A DNA stretch of 64,000 bases from Flavobacteria bacterium BBFL7. Its GTDB lineage: Bacteria; Bacteroidota; Bacteroidia; Flavobacteriales; Flavobacteriaceae. The position numbers were made by a program, and so were the translations under genes. Below the pieces are notes generated by a model, which was not told the DNA's origin, did no database searches, and saw nothing but the letters and a program-made list of their open reading frames with translations. Numbering within the stretch: position 1 is the stretch's first letter; each line of letters opens with the position of its first letter. Shown here piece by piece: positions 55,215 to 62,700 of this stretch. The DNA lies in NCBI GenBank assembly GCA_000153385.1, contig CH672374.1:1089039-1153038 (forward strand), written 5' to 3'.

Positions 55215-56372
55215 ATGGAATTTAACTTAGAAAACATAGTCCGCAAGAACATCTGGAATTTGAAGCCTTATTCTAGTGCACGCAGTGAATTTGATTTATA
55301 CGGCAGCGATAAAAACGAGCTGACCTTACTAGACGCAAATGAAAATCCTAAGGGAGATTTAAACCGTTATCCAGATCCATTACAGTCTTCCATAAAAGAA
55401 GAACTTGCAAAACAAAAAGACATTTCACCAGATCAGATTTTTGTAGGTAATGGTAGTGACGAGGCTATTGATTTATTGTATCGCATATTCTGTGAACCAG
55501 GAAAAGACACGGTAATTACTTGTCCGCCTACTTATGGAATGTATGAAGTTAGTGCAGCGATTAATAATGTTAGTGTATTAAAAGTTCCATTGAAAGAAGA
55601 CTTTTCGTTAGATTTAGAAGAGATTCTGAAACGAGTTCAGAATGACAGTTCAGTTAAATTATTATGGATTTGTTCTCCTAACAACCCTACAGGAAATGTA
55701 TTGCTCAAAGCCGATTTAAAACACGACTGGCAAGCACAAAATTATACTCGTGGTGGTATGATGGATATGCCATTTGCTCCGAAGTTTGAGGCAGAAATGT
55801 TAGAAAACCAAAGACAATTAGATCGCTTGTTCGGTAGTTTTAATGGTATTATCGTGGTAGATGAGGCCTATCAAGATTTTACAGAGAATATGAGTTTTAT
55901 AAAACGCCTAGAAGATTACCCTAATCTGGTAGTGTTACAAACCATGTCTAAGGCTCATGGTATGGCTGGTGCTCGAGTAGGTTTTGCATTTGCTTCTCCA
56001 GAAATCATTGAATTATTCAATAGAACTAAGCCGCCATATAATGTAAATGAATTGTCTCAAAAAGCAGTTCTAGAAGCATTATTACAACCAGAAAAAACCG
56101 AAAAAGAAATCAAGGAGATTATCACTAACAGAGAATTCCTAGCAGAGCATTTAAACAGTTTTGACTTTATAAAAGAAGTATATGCTAGCGAGGCAAATTT
56201 TGTACTTGCCAAAGTTGAAAACGCTACACAAATTTATAATTACCTACGTGATAAAGGAATTATTATACGTAATCGCAGCAGTCAGATTGAAGACACCTTG
56301 CGTTTTACCGTTGGGACGATGATGGAATGTAAAGCGGTGATTACAGCGTTGCGAGAAATTAAAGAGATTTAG
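55215..56372 (+). CDS. hisC: Histidinol-phosphate aminotransferase
   Basis: PLP enzyme of histidine synthesis. Motifs: LLDANENPKGDLNRYPDP, IFVGNGSDEAIDLLYRIFC, LLWICSPNNPTGN, IIVVDEAYQDF, and the PLP lysine in LQTMSKAHGMAGARVGFAFA. 385 aa is longer than usual because about 30 extra residues (LLKADLKHDWQAQNYTRGGM...ENQRQLDR) separate NNPTGN from the DEAY segment. A hairpin element at 55623-55647 is translated as part of LKRVQNDSSV. Confidence 0.95.
   Translation: MEFNLENIVRKNIWNLKPYSSARSEFDLYGSDKNELTLLDANENPKGDLNRYPDPLQSSIKEELAKQKDISPDQIFVGNGSDEAIDLLYRIFCEPGKDTVITCPPTYGMYEVSAAINNVSVLKVPLKEDFSLDLEEILKRVQNDSSVKLLWICSPNNPTGNVLLKADLKHDWQAQNYTRGGMMDMPFAPKFEAEMLENQRQLDRLFGSFNGIIVVDEAYQDFTENMSFIKRLEDYPNLVVLQTMSKAHGMAGARVGFAFASPEIIELFNRTKPPYNVNELSQKAVLEALLQPEKTEKEIKEIITNREFLAEHLNSFDFIKEVYASEANFVLAKVENATQIYNYLRDKGIIIRNRSSQIEDTLRFTVGTMMECKAVITALREIKEI
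55623..55647. repeat. Hairpin element inside hisC, GAATGACA type
   Basis: ATTCTGAA-ACGAG-TTCAGAAT then GACA, same layout as the intergenic copies; translated in frame. Confidence 0.6.
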
Positions 56373-56386
56373 ATTAATTAAAACCG

Positions 56387-56413
56387 AAGCCGTTTTGCAA
56401 CGGCTTGACATAA
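56387..56413. repeat. his-operon hairpin element, AAGCCG type
   Basis: AAGCCGTTTTGCAACGGCTT followed by GACATAA. Nearly the same as 58306-58332 and 60739-60756. Confidence 0.75.
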
Positions 56414-56420
56414 CAAAAAA

Positions 56421-56440
56421 GTCATCGTTAAGTTGATGAC
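56421..56440. repeat. Inverted repeat in the hisC-hisB gap
   Basis: GTCATC and GATGAC arms 8 bases apart. Distinct from the other element types here. Confidence 0.5.
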
Positions 56441-56473
56441 ATTTAATCAAATAAAGTCGATTGCGGGAAGAGG

Positions 56474-56491
56474 TTTCCGCCTTCGCGGAAA
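56474..56491. repeat. his-operon hairpin element, TTTCCGCC type
   Basis: TTTCCGCCTTCGCGGAAA, ending 3 bases before the hisB ATG. Related copies at 58374, 59812, 60296, 60711 and 60795. Confidence 0.75.
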
Positions 56492-56494
56492 TAC

Positions 56495-57604
56495 ATGAAA
56501 AAAGTATTATTTATAGATCGTGATGGAACGATAGTGAAAGAGCCACCAGTAGATTATCAACTGGATAGTTATGAAAAGTTGGAATTCTTGCCTATGGCGA
56601 TTACTCAGCTACATCGCATCGCTCGTGAGTTGGATTATGAACTAGTTATGGTGACTAATCAAGATGGATTAGGAACCGACAGTTTTCCAGAAGACACTTT
56701 CTGGCCAGTGCATAATTTAATGATGAATGTTCTAGAAAATGAAGGTATTAAATTCAGCGAGGTTTTAATCGATCGTTCTTTTCCTGAGCAAAATGCACCT
56801 ACTCGTAAACCACAAACTGGTTTATTGACGCATTATATCAAAGGTAATTACGACCTTGAGAATAGTTTTGTAATTGGTGATCGCAATAGCGATATGCAAC
56901 TGGCAAAAAATATAGGTTGTAAAGGAATACAGTTACCATCCATTACTGATGACTCTACTTTTGAAGATGAGCTTGTAGCTCTTAAAACAGATTCTTGGAA
57001 AGAGATTTTTGAATTTTTAAAAGGACAACCTCGCAAAGTCACTGTAAGTCGCAAGACAAATGAAACCGATATCAAAATCGTTTTAAACCTTGATGGATCT
57101 GGAAACGGAAAAATAGACACCGGTTTAAAGTTCTACGATCACATGCTAGAACAGTTGCAACGTCATGGATCGTTAGATCTAGATATTAAAGTGAACGGTG
57201 ATCTTGAAATAGATGAACATCACACTATTGAAGACACGGCGATTGCTTTAGGTGACGCTTTCGCGAAAGCGTTATCCTCAAAAAAAGGAATTAATAGATA
57301 TGGCTTCTTGCTACCTATGGACGACTCGCTAGCACAGGTAGGAATAGACTTCGGTGGTAGACCATGGATCGTTTGGGAAGCAGAATTTAAACGTGAATAT
57401 GTGGGCGATATGCCTACAGAATTGTTCTTTCACTTCTTTAAATCATTCAGCGATGCGGCAAAATGCAATCTGAACATGAAAGTAGAAGGCGATAACGAGC
57501 ACCACAAAATAGAGGCGCTTTTCAAGGCATTTGCCAAAGCAATAAAAATGGCGGTAAAACAAACTGGTGATGGTAAATTACCGAGTACAAAAGGAACTTT
57601 ATGA
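56495..57604 (+). CDS. hisB: Bifunctional histidinol-phosphatase / imidazoleglycerol-phosphate dehydratase
   Basis: Fusion of two histidine enzymes. Residues 1-165 are the HAD phosphatase ([41 protein letters not shown]). Residues about 180-369 are the dehydratase ([74 protein letters not shown]). 369 aa. The palindrome at 57256-57271 reads AFAKA. Stop overlaps hisH start. Confidence 0.97.
   Translation: MKKVLFIDRDGTIVKEPPVDYQLDSYEKLEFLPMAITQLHRIARELDYELVMVTNQDGLGTDSFPEDTFWPVHNLMMNVLENEGIKFSEVLIDRSFPEQNAPTRKPQTGLLTHYIKGNYDLENSFVIGDRNSDMQLAKNIGCKGIQLPSITDDSTFEDELVALKTDSWKEIFEFLKGQPRKVTVSRKTNETDIKIVLNLDGSGNGKIDTGLKFYDHMLEQLQRHGSLDLDIKVNGDLEIDEHHTIEDTAIALGDAFAKALSSKKGINRYGFLLPMDDSLAQVGIDFGGRPWIVWEAEFKREYVGDMPTELFFHFFKSFSDAAKCNLNMKVEGDNEHHKIEALFKAFAKAIKMAVKQTGDGKLPSTKGTL
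57256..57271. repeat. 16-bp palindrome, exact copy
   Basis: CGCTTTCGCGAAAGCG in hisB, read as AFAKA. Confidence 0.9.
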
Positions 57605-58254
57605 TTGCCATTGTAAAATATAACGCAGGAAATATAGGTAGTGTAACTAATGCGCTCAACAGACTAGGAATAGAGAATAAAGTAACTGACGATCCTGAAG
57701 AATTAAAGGCGGCAGACAAAGTTATTTTCCCTGGCGTAGGAGAAGCTGGTACCGCGATGAACTATTTGCGTGAACGTGGACTAGATCAAGTCATAAAAGA
57801 ATTGAAACAGCCTGTGCTAGGAATATGCTTAGGAATGCAATTGATGTGCAGCCACAGTGAAGAAGGTGATACAGAATGTCTAGGGATTTTTGACACTACA
57901 GTAAAGAAATTTCCAGCCACTGCAGGCATGAAAGTGCCGCACATGGGATGGAATGAAATAGGTCGTGTCAAAACAGCAATTTCACCTGATAAAGACGTGA
58001 TTTTCAAGAATATTTGCACACTAGATGATATTAATAAAAGTAGTTTTGATGATATAAGATTAGAAAATGATGTTTACTATGTCCATAGTTTTTACGCAGT
58101 TCCTAATCAAGATGCGTCAGCGATTTGTGATTATATTGTGCCGTTTGCTAGCATATTGAATAAAGATAATTTTTATGCCATGCAATTTCATCCAGAAAAA
58201 AGTGCTAGAGTTGGAGAGCAGCTATTGAAGAATTTTATCGCAATTACTGCATAA
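57601..58254 (+). CDS. hisH: Imidazole glycerol phosphate synthase, glutaminase subunit
   Basis: Supplies ammonia to HisF. Catalytic Cys in [18 protein letters not shown], and His/Glu in [15 protein letters not shown]; starts [20 protein letters not shown]. 217 aa, slightly long, with about 15 extra residues ([17 protein letters not shown]) before VYYVHSFYA. Overlaps hisB by 4 bases. Confidence 0.95.
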   Translation: MIAIVKYNAGNIGSVTNALNRLGIENKVTDDPEELKAADKVIFPGVGEAGTAMNYLRERGLDQVIKELKQPVLGICLGMQLMCSHSEEGDTECLGIFDTTVKKFPATAGMKVPHMGWNEIGRVKTAISPDKDVIFKNICTLDDINKSSFDDIRLENDVYYVHSFYAVPNQDASAICDYIVPFASILNKDNFYAMQFHPEKSARVGEQLLKNFIAITA

Positions 58255-58284
58255 GGCAGGATTCTAGCTGGTTGATGAACTAGC
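58255..58284. repeat. Remnant of the TCTAGCTGGTT element
   Basis: GGATTCTAGCTGGTTGATG then AACTAGC, directly after the hisH stop; it is the 3' half of the element at 59692-59732 without the 5' hairpin arm. Confidence 0.6.
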
Positions 58285-58305
58285 AACTGAAATAAATACA
58301 AAGCG

Positions 58306-58332
58306 AAGCCGTCCTGCGACGGCTTGACATAA
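58306..58332. repeat. his-operon hairpin element, AAGCCG type
   Basis: AAGCCGTCCTGCGACGGCTT then GACATAA in the hisH-hisA gap. Confidence 0.75.
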
Positions 58333-58373
58333 TAAATATTAATTAAATATAAAGTAGGTGACGAATCGAAGAG

Positions 58374-58393
58374 ATTCCCACCTACGTGGGAAT
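58374..58393. repeat. his-operon hairpin element, ATTCCCACC type
   Basis: ATTCCCACCTACGTGGGAAT, ending 2 bases before the hisA ATG. Confidence 0.75.
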
Positions 58394-58395
58394 TC

Positions 58396-59166
58396 ATGAG
58401 AATAATACCAGCAATAGATATTATAGACGGTAAATGTGTACGTCTATCACAAGGCGATTATAACCAGAAAACGGTTTATAATGAAGACCCATTAGAAGTG
58501 GCCAAGGAGTTTGAAGCAAATGGAATAAAACACTTGCACTTAGTAGATCTAGATGGAGCAAAAAGCAGTCACGTGGTGAACTGGAAAGTGCTAGAGCGTA
58601 TCGCTGGACAAACTGGTTTACAGGTTGATTTTGGCGGTGGCGTGAAAACTGATGAAGATATTAAAGTAGTATTTGAAAGTGGTGCAAAACAAGTTACTGG
58701 TGGCAGTATTGCAGTTAAAGACGCGGCTACTTTTGAGGGTTGGATTTCCAGATATGGAACGGATAAAATCATCTTAGGAGCAGATGCTAAGGATGGAATG
58801 ATCGCCACTCACGGCTGGTTAGAAAGTAGCGAGTTAGAAGTGGTTGAGTTTATCAAAGAGTGGAATAAAAAAGGAATCGAGTACGTGATTTGTACTGATA
58901 TCGCAAAAGATGGAATGCTTGCTGGTCCAAGTTATCAATTATATAAAAGTATCATCGGGCTAAACGATATTCAGAGTGGTACAACTCCGCTTCCTTCTTT
59001 TAACGAAATGACCATTGAAAAGCCTATCAAGCTTATTGCATCTGGTGGTGTTGCTGTCGTAGAAGATTTATATCGCTTGCGCGAAATGAATTGTGAAGGT
59101 GCTATAGTAGGAAAAGCATTCTATGAAGGTAGAATTTCATTTAAGGAATTGAGAGAATTTGTATAG
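58396..59166 (+). CDS. hisA: Phosphoribosylformimino-5-aminoimidazole carboxamide ribotide isomerase
   Basis: TIM-barrel isomerase. [22 protein letters not shown] (catalytic Asp), [50 protein letters not shown] (second Asp), [13 protein letters not shown]. 256 aa. An extra segment of about 17 residues ([19 protein letters not shown]) lies before KLIASGG. Overlaps the GNAT gene by 8 bases. Confidence 0.95.
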   Translation: MRIIPAIDIIDGKCVRLSQGDYNQKTVYNEDPLEVAKEFEANGIKHLHLVDLDGAKSSHVVNWKVLERIAGQTGLQVDFGGGVKTDEDIKVVFESGAKQVTGGSIAVKDAATFEGWISRYGTDKIILGADAKDGMIATHGWLESSELEVVEFIKEWNKKGIEYVICTDIAKDGMLAGPSYQLYKSIIGLNDIQSGTTPLPSFNEMTIEKPIKLIASGGVAVVEDLYRLREMNCEGAIVGKAFYEGRISFKELREFV

Positions 59167-59692
59167 CGAACGATTGACATATCAGCTTTTAAAAGCCAGT
59201 GATTTAAACGAATTGCATGAATTGAATTTAATACCAGAGGTAGATCAATTCAACACTATGGGAATCCCTGATAGTATCCAAGTAACTAAAGATTTACTAG
59301 ATGCAAAAATCAAGGATCATCAACAAGAAAACATTAGTAAACTCACCTACTCTATTCGTTTAAAAAATGGGACTGATTTTATAGGAATTTGCGGAATATT
59401 ATTTGGTCAGCCTAAGTATAAAAAAGCAGAGTTATGGATGAAGTTTAATCCTAAATTTTGGAATCAAGGCTATGCGACAGAAACGATAACTCGATTATTG
59501 AAGTCTTGTTTTGAAGAGCACCAACTTCATAGAGTTGAAGCTGGATGTGCCGTTGAAAATCATGCTTCAAAGAAAGTTCTTGAAAAATGCGGATTTATTG
59601 TCGAAGGAATTCAAAGAAAAAACTTGCCTTTAAAAACTGGATGGAGCGATAACTACGAGTTTGGAATATTGGTAGAAGAATGGAATAAATAA
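59159..59692 (+). CDS. GNAT family N-acetyltransferase
   Basis: 177 aa, RimJ/RimL-like: [62 protein letters not shown] (acetyl-CoA loop QGYATE), and [32 protein letters not shown]. The only sensible start is TTG at 59159, inside the end of hisA, since YSERL is the normal N-terminus. Position between hisA and hisF suggests co-expression with histidine genes; acceptor unknown. Confidence 0.88.
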   Translation: MYSERLTYQLLKASDLNELHELNLIPEVDQFNTMGIPDSIQVTKDLLDAKIKDHQQENISKLTYSIRLKNGTDFIGICGILFGQPKYKKAELWMKFNPKFWNQGYATETITRLLKSCFEEHQLHRVEAGCAVENHASKKVLEKCGFIVEGIQRKNLPLKTGWSDNYEFGILVEEWNK

Positions 59693-59732
59693 TTCCTGTG
59701 AAAACAGGAATCTGGCTAGATAATGAACTAGC
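59692..59732. repeat. Hairpin element, ATTCCTGT...CTAGC type
   Basis: ATTCCTGT-GAAA-ACAGGAAT followed by CTGGCTAGATAATGAACTAGC-like sequence; begins at the last base of the GNAT stop codon. Confidence 0.7.
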
Positions 59733-59754
59733 TTTTAATGTAAATACAAACCGG

Positions 59755-59777
59755 TTCCGCTATGCAGCGGAATGACA
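59755..59777. repeat. his-operon hairpin element, GGAATGACA type
   Basis: TTCCGC-TATGCA-GCGGAA followed by TGACA in the GNAT-hisF gap. Confidence 0.75.
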
Positions 59778-59811
59778 AATAAATCAGTCGAAGGTGTTGG
59801 ACTCATAGAGA

Positions 59812-59829
59812 TCTCCGCCTGCGCGGAGA
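59812..59829. repeat. his-operon hairpin element, TCTCCGCC type
   Basis: TCTCCGCCTGCGCGGAGA, 3 bases before the hisF ATG. Both arms differ together from other copies, so pairing is kept. Confidence 0.75.
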
Positions 59830-59832
59830 ACT

Positions 59833-60675
59833 ATGAGTTTAAAAAAAAGAATAATACCTTGCCTAGATATCAAGGATGGACGTACTGTAAAAGGAATCAA
59901 CTTTGTTGGATTGCGAGATGCTGGTGATCCTGTAGAACTTGCAAAGCAATATGCTGCTCAAGGAGCTGATGAGTTATGCTTTCTAGACATTACAGCGACT
60001 ATAGAGAAGCGTGACACTTTAGTACCGCTAGTTCGTGAAATCGCTGCTGTTTTAAATATTCCATTTACAGTAGGTGGCGGAATAAATGATGTAGCTCTTG
60101 CCAAAGAAATCATTAAAGCTGGTGCTGATAAAATAGCTATCAATAGTGCCGCCGTAAAAAGACCAGAACTAATTAGTGAACTTGCTGCAGAGTTAGGTAG
60201 TCAGTGTGTTGTGGTTGCAGTGGATACGAAGCATTCCCACGAAAGTGGGAATCTAGCTGATTCAAAAAACAAGCCTGACGAATCAACACCAACAGATTTC
60301 CGCCTGCGCGGAAATAAAGTCTATGTAGCAGGTGGACGTGTAGAAACAGAACTAGAAACCATTTCTTGGTGTCAAGAAATTGAAAGATTGGGTGCTGGAG
60401 AAATCTTGTTAACGAGTATGGATCATGATGGTACAAAAAATGGTTTTGCATTGGAACTAACTGATACTATTTCTAGAAAGTTAAACATTCCTATTATTGC
60501 TTCCGGTGGTGGAGGAACTAGTGCTCATTTTGAAGAACTTTTTAAAGACACAGAAGCGAGTGCTGGACTTGCGGCAAGTATATTTCACTTTGGAGAATTA
60601 CCAGTTCCTGAATTGAAAAAACAATTAGCTGCGACTGGAGTTGCAGTGAGAATTCCTGTGAACGCAGGAATCTAG
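59833..60675 (+). CDS. hisF: Imidazole glycerol phosphate synthase, cyclase subunit, with inserted repeat
   Basis: Uses ammonia from HisH to form IGP and AICAR. Catalytic Asp12 in [14 protein letters not shown] and Asp131 in VVVAVDTK; also [26 protein letters not shown] and [13 protein letters not shown]. 280 aa, longer than the usual 250. About 25 extra residues from residue 134 ([20 protein letters not shown]...) come from repeat DNA. The last residues IPVNAGI and the stop codon also come from a repeat element. Probably still active, because the surrounding core is intact and it is the only hisF here. Confidence 0.95.
   Translation: MSLKKRIIPCLDIKDGRTVKGINFVGLRDAGDPVELAKQYAAQGADELCFLDITATIEKRDTLVPLVREIAAVLNIPFTVGGGINDVALAKEIIKAGADKIAINSAAVKRPELISELAAELGSQCVVVAVDTKHSHESGNLADSKNKPDESTPTDFRLRGNKVYVAGGRVETELETISWCQEIERLGAGEILLTSMDHDGTKNGFALELTDTISRKLNIPIIASGGGGTSAHFEELFKDTEASAGLAASIFHFGELPVPELKKQLAATGVAVRIPVNAGI
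60233..60315. repeat. Composite repeat inserted in frame in hisF
   Basis: Starts with hairpin ATTCCCACGAAAGTGGGAAT, then CTAGCTGATTC, and ends with hairpin ATTTCCGCCTGCGCGGAAAT (60296-60315). Both ends match the element types in the neighbouring gaps. Confidence 0.8.
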
Positions 60676-60682
60676 TTGGTTA
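60652..60682. repeat. Hairpin element supplying the hisF stop codon
   Basis: ATTCCTG-TGAACG-CAGGAAT then CTAGTTGGTTA; the TAG in it ends hisF. Confidence 0.75.
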
Positions 60683-60710
60683 GCGACTGGCATTACGATT
60701 AAAATTAAAG

Positions 60711-60730
60711 ATTTCCGCCTGCGCGGAAAA
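60711..60730. repeat. his-operon hairpin element, TTTCCGCC type
   Basis: ATTTCCGCCTGCGCGGAAAA in the hisF-hisIE gap. Confidence 0.75.
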
Positions 60731-60738
60731 TAAAAGCG

Positions 60739-60756
60739 AAGCCGTCCTGCGACGGC
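60739..60756. repeat. his-operon hairpin element, AAGCCG type
   Basis: AAGCCGTCCTGCGACGGC followed by AAGAC; the tail has drifted from CTTGACATAA. Confidence 0.7.
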
Positions 60757-60794
60757 AAGACCACAAAATAAAACATTGCGGTGGGGAAATGAAG

Positions 60795-60814
60795 ATTTCC
60801 GCCTACGCGGAAAT
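60795..60814. repeat. his-operon hairpin element before hisIE
   Basis: ATTTCCGCCTACGCGGAAAT, 7 bases before the hisIE ATG. An in-frame ATG at 60789 reads through it (MKISAYAEIID). Confidence 0.75.
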
Positions 60815-60821
60815 TATAGAT

Positions 60822-61439
60822 ATGAAACTAGACTGGAATAAAGGAGAAAACGGATTATTGCCTGTAATTGTACAAGACGCAACTAGCAAAGAAGTGTTGA
60901 TGCTAGGTTATATGAATGAAGAAGCTTTTGAAAAAACTAAAGAAGAGAATAGAGTAACCTTTTACTCACGTAGCAAACAACGACTTTGGACTAAAGGAGA
61001 ATCTTCTAATAATTTTCTGGATGTGGTAGCTATAAAAATCGATTGTGATCAAGATACCATTCTAATAAAAGCAAATGCGCACGGCCCTACTTGTCATACG
61101 GGAACGGTAAGTTGTTTTGATAATGGTGATGAATCTCGCTTTCGCGAAAGCGAGAACAAATTTACTATCAATGACCTAGAAAAGACCATTCACCAGCGTA
61201 TTGATGATCAGGTGGAAGGTTCTTACACTTATTCTTTAATCCAAAAAGGAATTAATAAAGTTGCTCAAAAAGTAGGTGAAGAGGCTGTCGAAACAGTGAT
61301 CGATGCGATTAATGGTAAAGAAGAAGACTTTATTTATGAAGCTGGTGATTTAATGTATCACTATCTCGTCTTATTAAAAGCAAAAGGGTATTCTCTAAAA
61401 GACATTGAAAAAGAGCTTGCTAAAAGACATCAAAAATAA
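60822..61439 (+). CDS. hisIE: Bifunctional phosphoribosyl-AMP cyclohydrolase / phosphoribosyl-ATP pyrophosphatase
   Basis: Steps two and three of histidine synthesis. HisI (about 1-100): GLLPVIVQDATSKEVLMLGYMNEEAF, FYSRSKQRLWTKGESSNNFL, and metal site KANAHGPTCHTGTVSCF. HisE (about 118-205): LEKTIHQRIDDQVEGSYTYSLIQKGINKVAQKVGEEAVETVIDA, DLMYHYLVLL. 205 aa from the ATG at 60822 (MKLDWNKG). A start at 60789 would translate a repeat element. The palindrome at 61137-61152 reads RFRES exactly in the linker between the two domains. Confidence 0.96.
   Translation: MKLDWNKGENGLLPVIVQDATSKEVLMLGYMNEEAFEKTKEENRVTFYSRSKQRLWTKGESSNNFLDVVAIKIDCDQDTILIKANAHGPTCHTGTVSCFDNGDESRFRESENKFTINDLEKTIHQRIDDQVEGSYTYSLIQKGINKVAQKVGEEAVETVIDAINGKEEDFIYEAGDLMYHYLVLLKAKGYSLKDIEKELAKRHQK
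61137..61152. repeat. 16-bp palindrome, exact copy
   Basis: CGCTTTCGCGAAAGCG in the hisI-hisE linker, read as RFRES; flanking T and A extend pairing. Confidence 0.9.
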
Positions 61440-61463
61440 ATTTAATAGCTTTTAAATATTCCC

Positions 61464-61499
61464 AGCGATGATACTTCACATAACTATCATCGCTTTTTT
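61464..61499 (+). terminator. Intrinsic terminator of the his operon
   Basis: AGCGATGATA pairs with TATCATCGCT, 11-base loop, then a T run. Ends the his operon. Confidence 0.92.
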
Positions 61500-61537
61500 A
61501 TAGGTTTTAAAATGTCTAAATAAATTCTAATTAACGA

Positions 61538-61559
61538 CCATTTAACCTTATTAAAATGG
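61538..61559. promoter_or_regulatory. Possible operator for the TetR regulator
   Basis: Imperfect inverted repeat with arms CCATTT (61538-61543) and AAATGG (61554-61559), upstream of the Old Yellow Enzyme gene whose convergent neighbour is a TetR gene. Speculative. Confidence 0.25.
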
Positions 61560-61567
61560 CATCATCT

Positions 61568-61575
61568 TATCTTTA
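61568..61575 (+). promoter_or_regulatory. -7 box of the Old Yellow Enzyme gene
   Basis: TATCTTTA, 12 bases before the ATG; fits TAnnTTTR. Confidence 0.35.
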
Positions 61576-61587
61576 AAAGAAAAAGAT

Positions 61588-62700
61588 ATGAGTAATAAAC
61601 AACCACTTTTAGAACCTATAACTATAGGAGCTGTAGAATTGAAAAATCGAATTGTTATGGCACCTATGACTAGATGTAGAGCCACTAATGAGCATCAAGC
61701 ACCAGATGAAAAACATGTCGATTATTACACACAACGTGCGGGCGCTGGTTTAATAATAACAGAAGGTAGTGAGGTTTCTAGAAAAGGTAGAGGATACCCA
61801 TTTGTTGCAGGAATTTTTAACGACGCTCAGGTAGAAGGATGGAAAAAAGTAGTGGATAGTGTGCATGAAGCTGATGGTAAAATATTCTTGCAATTATGGC
61901 ATGTAGGACGGACATCACTACCTGATTACCATGAGGGACAACTACCATGGGCACCTAGTGCTGTTAATCCAGATACCGAACTGCGCAATCAGTATGGTGA
62001 AAAAAAACTTACCGCAACACCTCACGCAATGACTAATGAAGAGATTGCACAAACGGTTAAAGAATTTGGTGATGCAGCAGCAAATGCTAAAAAAGCGGGA
62101 TTTGATGGAGTTGAAATCCATAGTTCTAACGGATACCTGATTCATCAGTTTTTTAATAACAAGTCTAACATTCGTACGGATGAATATGGTGGCAGCAATG
62201 AAAATAAGGCGAGATTCTTTTTTGAAGTTCTAGATGCAGTTAAAGAATCATTTCCAGATAATAGAATAGGATGTAGATTAAACCCATCGCTCAATGGGGT
62301 TTTTGGTATTGAAGGAACACCGGATACCATTCCGTTTTTTGATTATTTAGTTAATCGTCTTAATGATTATGACCTCGCATATTTGCACTTATCAGAACCA
62401 TTTACAGATGTAAGTAATATCAACTTTTTAGTTAGTGATATTGCTAAGCATTACAGACCTATTTATAGTGGCAATTTAATGATCAATAATGAGTTTGATC
62501 GTGAATCTGGTAATCAAGTTATTGAAAACAAACATGCCGACTTAGTGGCTTATGGTAAGTTATTTATCTCTAATCCTGATCTACCTAAACGCTTTGAATT
62601 AAAGGCAGAAACTGCTGACTGGAATCAAGAAACTTTTTATTCCCAAGGACGTGAAGGTTATACAGACTACCCTACTTTAGATGAAGAAGCTAAGAGCTAA
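61588..62700 (+). CDS. Alkene reductase, Old Yellow Enzyme family (NemA-like)
   Basis: FMN- and NAD(P)H-dependent reductase of activated C=C bonds or nitro compounds. TIM-barrel motifs: LKNRIVMAPMTRCRA, FLQLWHVGRTS, GFDGVEIHSSNGYLIHQFFNNKSNIRTDEYGGSNENKARFFFEVL (substrate His and Asn) and LVAYGKLFISNPDLPKRF. 370 aa, standard. Convergent with TetR, 11-base overlap. Confidence 0.92.
   Translation: MSNKQPLLEPITIGAVELKNRIVMAPMTRCRATNEHQAPDEKHVDYYTQRAGAGLIITEGSEVSRKGRGYPFVAGIFNDAQVEGWKKVVDSVHEADGKIFLQLWHVGRTSLPDYHEGQLPWAPSAVNPDTELRNQYGEKKLTATPHAMTNEEIAQTVKEFGDAAANAKKAGFDGVEIHSSNGYLIHQFFNNKSNIRTDEYGGSNENKARFFFEVLDAVKESFPDNRIGCRLNPSLNGVFGIEGTPDTIPFFDYLVNRLNDYDLAYLHLSEPFTDVSNINFLVSDIAKHYRPIYSGNLMINNEFDRESGNQVIENKHADLVAYGKLFISNPDLPKRFELKAETADWNQETFYSQGREGYTDYPTLDEEAKS

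Noticed and set aside
60233-60315. hisF disrupted as a pseudogene
   Set aside because: The insertion preserves the frame, all catalytic motifs remain, and no second hisF is present in the operon.
55183-60814. CRISPR array in the his operon because of repeated palindromes
   Set aside because: Repeats are of several types, unevenly spaced, separated by genes, and no cas genes are present.
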